Assembly (NCBI RefSeq): GCF_022899355.1
Contig: NZ_JALJCK010000003.1
Location: forward strand, 248,001 to 312,000
From: Shinella yambaruensis
GTDB lineage: Bacteria; Pseudomonadota; Alphaproteobacteria; Rhizobiales; Rhizobiaceae
Reading direction: 5' to 3'
Length of the DNA: 64,000 nucleotides
Positions 59,325 to 64,000 of this stretch are shown here, piece after piece. Numbering within the stretch: the stretch's first letter is position 1; each line of letters opens with the position of its first letter. The translations under genes and the position numbers were made by a program. The notes beneath the pieces were generated by a model. That model did not search any database. It was not told the origin of the DNA and worked only from the letters and a program-made list of their open reading frames with translations.

Positions 59325-60866
59325 TCACGGCGCCGACGCCGCGATATCGGCGGCGCCGATGATGCCGGCATCCGCCCCCAGTTCCGCCAGGGCGAGTTCG
59401 GGCACCATGACCTCGGGATGGGCGCGCAGGGCTTCGAGAAGCCCGTCGAGGAAACCGTCGGCAAGCCCGACGCCGCCGCCGATGACGATCCGCTCGGGAT
59501 CGACGATGGCCTGGAGGCCCGCAATGGCGGCGGCGAGCCGCTTCGTCGCGGTATGGAGAATGTCCTCAGCCCAGGCCTCGGCCGCGCCGGCGGCCGCCAG
59601 AACCGTTCGCGCATCGCCGTTGCGGCCGGCCGCGCGCGCCGCCCGGGCCATGCCGAAGCCCGATGCCAGGGTTTCCAGGCGAACGCTTTCGCCCGGAAGG
59701 ACAACCGGAAGCTGGCCCAGACTGCCGGCGAGCCCGCGCGCGCCGCGGCGCAGCCGGCCGTCAAGGACGAGCCCGCCGCCGATGCCGCTCGACACGGTCA
59801 GGAAAGCCATGTCGCGCCCCTGCCCCGCACCGAAGCGATATTCGCCCCAGGTCGCGGCCTGGGCGTCGTTGAGGATCTCGACGGGCATGCCGAGGATTGC
59901 GGCAAGTTTGCCGGCAAGCGGAAACTCCCGCGGGATATCCAGCGTCTCCCGGTTGAGCGCCGACCAGGCGCCGCCGGCGACAAGGCCGGTGACGGCGGCG
60001 GCGGCACGGGCGTATCGGCCGCCCCAACCTGCCACGAGCCCGGCCATGGCATCGCTCCAGGCGTCCCCTCCGACGACGGCAGGCGTCGGCATCACGCGGC
60101 GGTCGAGGATCGCCCTGCCCGCGACGAGGGCGGCAAGCGTCTTGGTGCCGCCGATGTCGAAGGCAAGCACGGGCGCGGGCGGGCGCGCCGCCGTCTCGAC
60201 CGCCTGCCGGAACCATGCCGTCACATGTTCCGGCCGCGTGATCGCCGATCCGACCACCACGGCATCGGCACCGGCGCGGATGGCCGCGCCCGCCGCTTCC
60301 GGTGTGTTGTAGCGCCCTTCGGCGAAGACCGGCGCGCCGAGCCGGGCGCAGCGGGCCACGAGACCGAGGTCGGGTTCCTTCGGCACGGGGCCGGGGCCGG
60401 CATAGCCCGACATGGTGGTGCCGACGATATCGGCACCGGCCGCAAGGGCCGCGCGCGCCTCGTCCTCCGTGGCGATATCGGCCATGGCGAGACGGCCGTG
60501 CCGCTTGATCTCGGCGATCAGCGCCGGCACGGAGACCGGGCGCGGACGGTCCGTCGCATCGACCGCGATGATGGCGGCACCCGCCTCGGCAAGCGCCGCG
60601 ACATCCGGCAGGAGCGGCGTGATGCGCACGGGGCTGCCGTCGAGATCGCGCTTGACGAGACCGATGACCGGCAGCCGGCTCGCCCCGGCGACGCCCGCCA
60701 CATTGGCACGGCCTTCGATGCGCAATCCGGCCGCGCCGGCGCTTTCGGCGGCCCGCGCATAGGCCACCACCGATGCCACGGTGTCGAACGGGCCGGCGGG
60801 AACCGGCTGGCAGGAGACGATCAGCCTCCCCTTCAACTGCGCGAGAATGGACTTGAGGTCGTGCAT
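59325..60866 (-). CDS. nanEK: Fused ManNAc-6-P epimerase and ManNAc kinase (NanE-NanK)
   Basis: 513 aa. Residues about 1-225 are NanE (TIM barrel: LIVSCQPVPAGPFD, catalytic-Lys strand IGLVKRDL, AEGRYNTPEA), which converts ManNAc-6-P to GlcNAc-6-P. Residues about 232-510 are a ROK kinase (NanK) with DIGGTKT at 237-243, catalytic NDAQA and GGGVGLADGFL. The usual ROK zinc-binding HxnCxCGxxGCxE is missing: the corresponding stretch is LAGSLGQLPVVLPGESVRLE. The fusion couples both steps. It is divergent from the GntR regulator and upstream of nanM. NanA is not in the window. Confidence 0.9.
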   Translation of the reverse strand: MHDLKSILAQLKGRLIVSCQPVPAGPFDTVASVVAYARAAESAGAAGLRIEGRANVAGVAGASRLPVIGLVKRDLDGSPVRITPLLPDVAALAEAGAAIIAVDATDRPRPVSVPALIAEIKRHGRLAMADIATEDEARAALAAGADIVGTTMSGYAGPGPVPKEPDLGLVARCARLGAPVFAEGRYNTPEAAGAAIRAGADAVVVGSAITRPEHVTAWFRQAVETAARPPAPVLAFDIGGTKTLAALVAGRAILDRRVMPTPAVVGGDAWSDAMAGLVAGWGGRYARAAAAVTGLVAGGAWSALNRETLDIPREFPLAGKLAAILGMPVEILNDAQAATWGEYRFGAGQGRDMAFLTVSSGIGGGLVLDGRLRRGARGLAGSLGQLPVVLPGESVRLETLASGFGMARAARAAGRNGDARTVLAAAGAAEAWAEDILHTATKRLAAAIAGLQAIVDPERIVIGGGVGLADGFLDGLLEALRAHPEVMVPELALAELGADAGIIGAADIAASAP

Positions 60867-61017
60867 CGAGGGTCTTCCCTGTCCCGTGCGGCCCCCGCTG
60901 GGCCGTGTCGTTGAAGGCGCGTCGGAGGGGCCATGCGGCGTGGCCGGTGCGGTTTGCGCTTCGCCGGGAGACCGAATTGAAGTATCCGTGAAGTGAACCG
61001 CTTATTGGCAATTTCAA

Positions 61018-61053
61018 TATCCAATTGACAGATATCCTACAAGTGGATAAATG
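61018..61053 (+). promoter_or_regulatory. Promoter and repeated operator half-sites of the GntR gene
   Basis: TTGACA (61025-61030) and TAAATG (61048-61053) are 17 nt apart, a sound -35/-10 pair for the regulator. TATCC half-sites lie at 60983, 61018 and 61033, the last forming an exact inverted repeat TATCC-N7-GGATA (61033-61049) in the spacer. The adjacent FadR-type regulator probably binds here and autoregulates. Confidence 0.6.
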
Positions 61054-61099
61054 TAGGGCCACTGTCTTTTCGGAGTCAAAAAGGCAACCGGAGACGAAG

Positions 61100-61831
61100 A
61101 TGAACGTGAAGTCGATCAAGCCCCTGAAGCGCGCGCCCCTCCTGCATGTCTCGGTGCAGGAAAGCCTGCGCAGCTATATCGAGGACAACCACCTCGATGC
61201 GGGCGCGCCCCTGCCGCCCGAAGGCGAGCTTGCCACCCAGCTCGGGGTGAGCCGCAATTCGGTGCGCGAGGGCATCAAGGCCCTGGAATCCGTCGGCGTG
61301 CTGGAATCGCGCCGCGGCATCGGCGTCTTCGTCAAGGCGTTCTCCTTCGAACCGCTGCTGGAAAACCTCGCCTATGGCCTCGGCGGCGCGCTGAAGCAGA
61401 TCGAGGAGGTCATCACCATCCGCCGCACGCTCGAGGTCGGCCTGATCGGGCGGACGCTGGAGGTCATCGGCGCCGACGATATCCGCGAGCTGCGCGAGAC
61501 CGTCGAGCGGATGCGGGTCCGGGCGGAGCGCGGCGAGAGCTTTCCCGAGGAGGACCGGCATTTCCACCAGCTGCTCTTCCGTTGCCAGCAGAACGAGGTT
61601 CTGCTGCGGCTGATCGAGGTGTTCTGGCTGGCCTTCTACAAGGCATCCGACTTCGTCAACCTCAACAATACGGACCCCATGCAGACCTGGCGCGACCACG
61701 CCGCCATCGTCGATGCCGTGGAGGCGCGCGACCACGCCGGCGCCCGGGACCGGCTCGACAAGCACTATGCCGGCATCACCCGCGTGATCGCCGACAACAA
61801 GACCACCGTTTCATCAGGGAGGATGACATGA
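61100..61831 (+). CDS. GntR-family (FadR/FCD) transcriptional regulator of the sialic-acid locus
   Basis: 243 aa. A GntR winged HTH spans about 15-80 (LHVSVQESLRSYIEDNHLDA, then LPPEGELATQLGVSRNSVRE, SRRGIGVFV). An FCD ligand-binding domain follows (about 95-235: ITIRRTLEVGLIGRTLE, DRHFHQLLFRCQ, HAAIVDAVEARD with metal-type His). Its place between nanEK-nanM and a transporter makes it the likely sialic-acid repressor, analogous to NanR. The upstream TTG at 61025 is the -35 box, so ATG at 61100 is used. The stop overlaps the binding-protein ATG (ATGA). Confidence 0.9.
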   Translation: MNVKSIKPLKRAPLLHVSVQESLRSYIEDNHLDAGAPLPPEGELATQLGVSRNSVREGIKALESVGVLESRRGIGVFVKAFSFEPLLENLAYGLGGALKQIEEVITIRRTLEVGLIGRTLEVIGADDIRELRETVERMRVRAERGESFPEEDRHFHQLLFRCQQNEVLLRLIEVFWLAFYKASDFVNLNNTDPMQTWRDHAAIVDAVEARDHAGARDRLDKHYAGITRVIADNKTTVSSGRMT

Positions 61832-63414
61832 ATCTGAAGACCACATTGTCGGCGCTTGCCCTTTCGGCGGCGCTGCTCGGCGCCCTGCCCCTGGCGCCGG
61901 GCCAGGCACGCGCCGAAGGCGGCACGATCTCCGGCGGCTTCGACGTCGGCCCGGGCGGCTTCCAGGGCAATTTCAATCCGCTGGCGGCGACGAGCGGCTT
62001 CACCTGGCTCGTCACCTATTTCGAGCCGCTGGTCATCTACGACGACAAGCTGACGAAGGTCATCGGCGCGCTGGCCGACAGCTACGAGGTCAGCGCCGAC
62101 CAGAAGACCTACACCTTCAAGCTTACCGAGGCCAAATGGCATGACGGCCAGCCGTTCACCGCAAGGGACGTCCGCTTCACGCTCGATCTCGCCCGCAACG
62201 ACAAGGCCGGCTCGGTCTTCGCCGCGCGCCTCGGCGTCGTCCAGTCCGTCGAGGCGCCGGACGACCGCACGGTCGTGATCACCCTGTCGGCGCCGTCGCC
62301 GAGCATGCTCGACACCCTGACCAAGGTGATGATGCTGCCGGAACACGCCCTTGCCCCGATCCCTCCCGAGCAGATCGCAAAACACGCCTGGTGGTCCACA
62401 ACGCCGATCGGCACCGGCCCGTTCAAGTTCACCAAATATGTCGCCGACCAGTATGTCGAACTCGCCGCCAATCAGGACTACCACGGCGGCAAGCCGGCGG
62501 CCGACAAGCTGATCAACCGCTACTTCGCCGACCCCGCCGCCGCCATCGCGGCCCTCCGGTCGGGCGAGATCCAGTTCACCTATGTCGATTCCAACGATGT
62601 GTCGACCTTCAGCGGCGACAGCGCCTTCCGGGTGATCGAGGGCGATTCCTACGTCGTCAACTATGTCGGCTTCAACCAGGAGGTGCCGCTCTGGCAGGAC
62701 CTGCGCATCCGGCAGGCCTTCATGTACGCGATCAACCGCGACGCCATCATCCAGAGCCTTTATGGCGGGGCGGCCAAGCCTGCCAACTGCGTCTATGTCG
62801 CCGACCAGCTCGTGCCGCAGGGCATCGAGAGCTATGGCTACGACCCGGAAAAGGCCAAGCAGCTTCTCGCCGAGGCGGGCTGGGACAAGATCAACGGCGA
62901 CAAGCCGGTCACGATCCTGACCTATTACACCTCGCCGCTGGCGACCAACGTGCTCGCCGCCATGCAGGCCATGCTCGCGCAGGTCGGCATCAACATCGTG
63001 CCGCGCGCCGTCGACACGCCGACCTACAACTCGATCGTCTACCAGCAGTCGGGCAATTCCGGCGACTACCCGCTGATCTATGCCGGCCTGCAGAACGGCC
63101 CGGATGCCTCGAACATCAATATCGGCCTCAACGAGAAGCAGATCCCGCCGGCCGGCGCCAACATCATGCGCATCCGCATGGCGGCGGTGACGGAGGCGCT
63201 GGACGCCGCCCTGGCCGAGACGGATGACGCCAAGCGCGACGCCCGCTACCAGGACGTCTGCAAGGCGACCAATGCCGAGCTGCCCTGGGCGACGATGTGG
63301 GTCGCCAACCGTTATGGTGTCGTGTCCTCGAAGCTCAAGGACTTCGTATGGACCCCGGCGCCGGCCGGCGGCCCGTACCAGGCCCATGCGGAAAAGTGGT
63401 CGATCGCCGAATAG
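61828..63414 (+). CDS. ABC transporter substrate-binding protein, peptide/nickel family (candidate sialic-acid binder)
   Basis: 528 aa periplasmic DppA/OppA-type protein. A signal peptide covers about 1-29 (PLAPGQARA). Family features include KTYTFKLTEAKWHDGQPFTA, GTGPFKFTKY and QDLRIRQAFMYAINRDAII. The subfamily includes SatA, the sialic-acid-binding protein of the Haemophilus ducreyi SatABCD importer, and the nan genes next to it make N-acetylneuraminate or a sialylated glycan the likely ligand. GGGAGG before the ATG; four-base overlap with the GntR gene, an unusual coupling of regulator and transporter. Confidence 0.82.
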   Translation: MNLKTTLSALALSAALLGALPLAPGQARAEGGTISGGFDVGPGGFQGNFNPLAATSGFTWLVTYFEPLVIYDDKLTKVIGALADSYEVSADQKTYTFKLTEAKWHDGQPFTARDVRFTLDLARNDKAGSVFAARLGVVQSVEAPDDRTVVITLSAPSPSMLDTLTKVMMLPEHALAPIPPEQIAKHAWWSTTPIGTGPFKFTKYVADQYVELAANQDYHGGKPAADKLINRYFADPAAAIAALRSGEIQFTYVDSNDVSTFSGDSAFRVIEGDSYVVNYVGFNQEVPLWQDLRIRQAFMYAINRDAIIQSLYGGAAKPANCVYVADQLVPQGIESYGYDPEKAKQLLAEAGWDKINGDKPVTILTYYTSPLATNVLAAMQAMLAQVGINIVPRAVDTPTYNSIVYQQSGNSGDYPLIYAGLQNGPDASNINIGLNEKQIPPAGANIMRIRMAAVTEALDAALAETDDAKRDARYQDVCKATNAELPWATMWVANRYGVVSSKLKDFVWTPAPAGGPYQAHAEKWSIAE

Positions 63415-63479
63415 GCGAAGACAAGAGGGCGCGGGCTGCCCCGCACCCTCGGTTTGATGACAAACATCGCTCCAAGCAC

Positions 63480-63567
63480 TCCGTCATCCTCGGGCTCGAC
63501 CCGAGGATCCGATTGCCTCCAGGGGTTATGGATGGTCGGGTCAAGCCCGACCATGACGGAGGAGAGG
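63480..63567. repeat. Dispersed palindromic repeat (family C), longer copy
   Basis: CGTCATCCTCGGGCTCGACC with its CGAGGAT complement, plus a second hairpin GGTCGGGTC-AAGCCCGACC and the shared end ATGACGGAGGAGAGG, as at 22052. It lies between the binding-protein and permease genes. Confidence 0.75.
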
Positions 63568-63660
63568 TTTGCGGACTTTGTCGACAGTGAGGGCACGGCT
63601 TGCCCCGCGCCCTTCCACAAGCCACCCTCGGCCAGTCACGCGATCAGGTGTTGAACCCGC

Positions 63661-64000
63661 ATGTTACGCTATTGTCTCCATCGCCTGCTCGTCGGGCTCG
63701 CCATGCTGCTTGCGCTGACGGTGCTGATCTTCACGCTGCTGCAGCTGACGCCGGGTGATCCGATCGATGCCTATATCGATCCCAACGTCGCCATGACGAA
63801 GGAGGCGATGGACGCGCTGCGCGCGCGGCTCGGCCTCGACCAGCCACTGCCCGTGCAGTATCTCGCCTGGCTGTCGCAAGCCGCGCAGGGCAATCTCGGC
63901 CATTCGCTGCAGCGCTTCAACGAGACGGTATCCGGCCTCATCCTCTCGCGCATCGGCCCCACCCTCCTCTTGATGGGCGCCGGCCTCTCCATCGCCATCG
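63661..64000 (+). CDS. ABC transporter permease, DppB/OppB type (cut by window end)
   Basis: First 113 codons of a peptide/opine/nickel-family permease. The typical start [20 protein letters not shown] has TM1 near 8-30, followed by [13 protein letters not shown] (the conserved GDP) and the [18 protein letters not shown] region before TM2. It follows the candidate sialic-acid-binding protein by 246 nt, with a palindromic repeat between. The remainder, and probably a second permease and the ATPases, lie beyond the window. Confidence 0.88.
   Translation, partial: MLRYCLHRLLVGLAMLLALTVLIFTLLQLTPGDPIDAYIDPNVAMTKEAMDALRARLGLDQPLPVQYLAWLSQAAQGNLGHSLQRFNETVSGLILSRIGPTLLLMGAGLSIAI

Noticed and set aside
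60867-61017. Clear -35/-10 promoter for nanEK on the minus strand
   Set aside because: Only weak pairs (TTGTAG-N17-TATTGA) can be drawn; not distinct enough to annotate.
61025-61099. TTG at 61025 as start of the GntR regulator
   Set aside because: The TTG is part of TTGACA, a -35 element with a fitting -10. No ribosome site precedes it, while ATG at 61100 gives a normal GntR N-terminus.
1-64000. tRNA or rRNA genes, IS elements, integrases and attachment sites
   Set aside because: No cloverleaf-like sequence, conserved rRNA segment, transposase or integrase reading frame was seen by eye. A tRNA-scan and IS search would settle it.

Overview
The window reads as high-GC chromosomal or megaplasmid DNA of a member of the Rhizobiaceae (Ensifer/Sinorhizobium, Shinella or Rhizobium-like). 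The evidence is a foxA-fhuF-fhuP ferrioxamine cluster, an AapJQM general amino-acid transporter, a bcsN-containing cellulose locus, many soluble-nutrient ABC systems, and the short dispersed palindromes typical of rhizobial intergenic DNA. No tRNA, rRNA, IS element, integrase or CRISPR array was seen. Genes are densely packed, and many junctions overlap by 1-10 nt, which fixes most start codons.

Layout. 1-6000: a putrescine-type operon (binding protein, ATPase, two permeases, aminobutyraldehyde dehydrogenase; same order as E. coli ydcSTUV-patD), interrupted by two hairpin repeats and followed by a nested palindrome. 6.0-10.5 kb: a small membrane protein, then a ferrioxamine/hydroxamate receptor, a FhuF-like reductase and a binding protein behind a candidate RirA (IRO) operator. 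10.5-12.2 kb: a small anchored protein, an isochorismatase-type hydrolase and a divergent Lrp/AsnC regulator. 12.2-20.5 kb: a translationally coupled four-gene operon (two FAD/folate dimethylglycine-dehydrogenase-type oxidoreductases, a PEP-mutase-family enzyme, a pyrrolysine-free MttB homologue) with a divergent LysR gene and a palindromic operator, probably for catabolism of an N-methylated amine.

20.5-27.4 kb: a zinc-ribbon protein, an SDR, an OFA-family carboxylate transporter with a well-formed sigma-54 promoter and tandem upstream palindromes, and an NtrC-type two-component system that probably drives it. 27.5-31.9 kb: a pmrCAB-like operon (phosphoethanolamine transferase, OmpR-type regulator, kinase) with a large dyad of direct repeats upstream. 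31.9-41.1 kb: a GST, a small exported protein and the cellulose locus (BcsN, BcsA, BcsB, TPR protein) without bcsZ. 41.3-44.1 kb: a third two-component system followed by a secreted DUF336/HbpS-like protein.

44.2-49.1 kb: AapJQM-type amino-acid importer whose ATPase gene is absent and whose fourth position is held by an amidohydrolase. 49.1-58 kb: a 576-nt intergenic region with a possible small RNA, small hypothetical genes, an MFS transporter, a DUF899 protein, a two-HTH regulator with a beta-propeller protein, a stand-alone DUF1989 protein, and a hydrolase-cyclase-LuxR chimera. 58-64 kb: a sialic-acid locus. nanM and a fused nanE-nanK run leftward. A GntR regulator translationally coupled to an oligopeptide-type binding protein runs rightward, followed by a permease cut by the window end.

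Most interesting: the sigma-54/OFA circuit, the MttB-DMGDH operon without a corrinoid protein, the amidohydrolase in the aapP position, the DUF336-two-component pairing, and the nan locus with an apparently zinc-free ROK kinase fused to the epimerase and a SatA-like binding protein.
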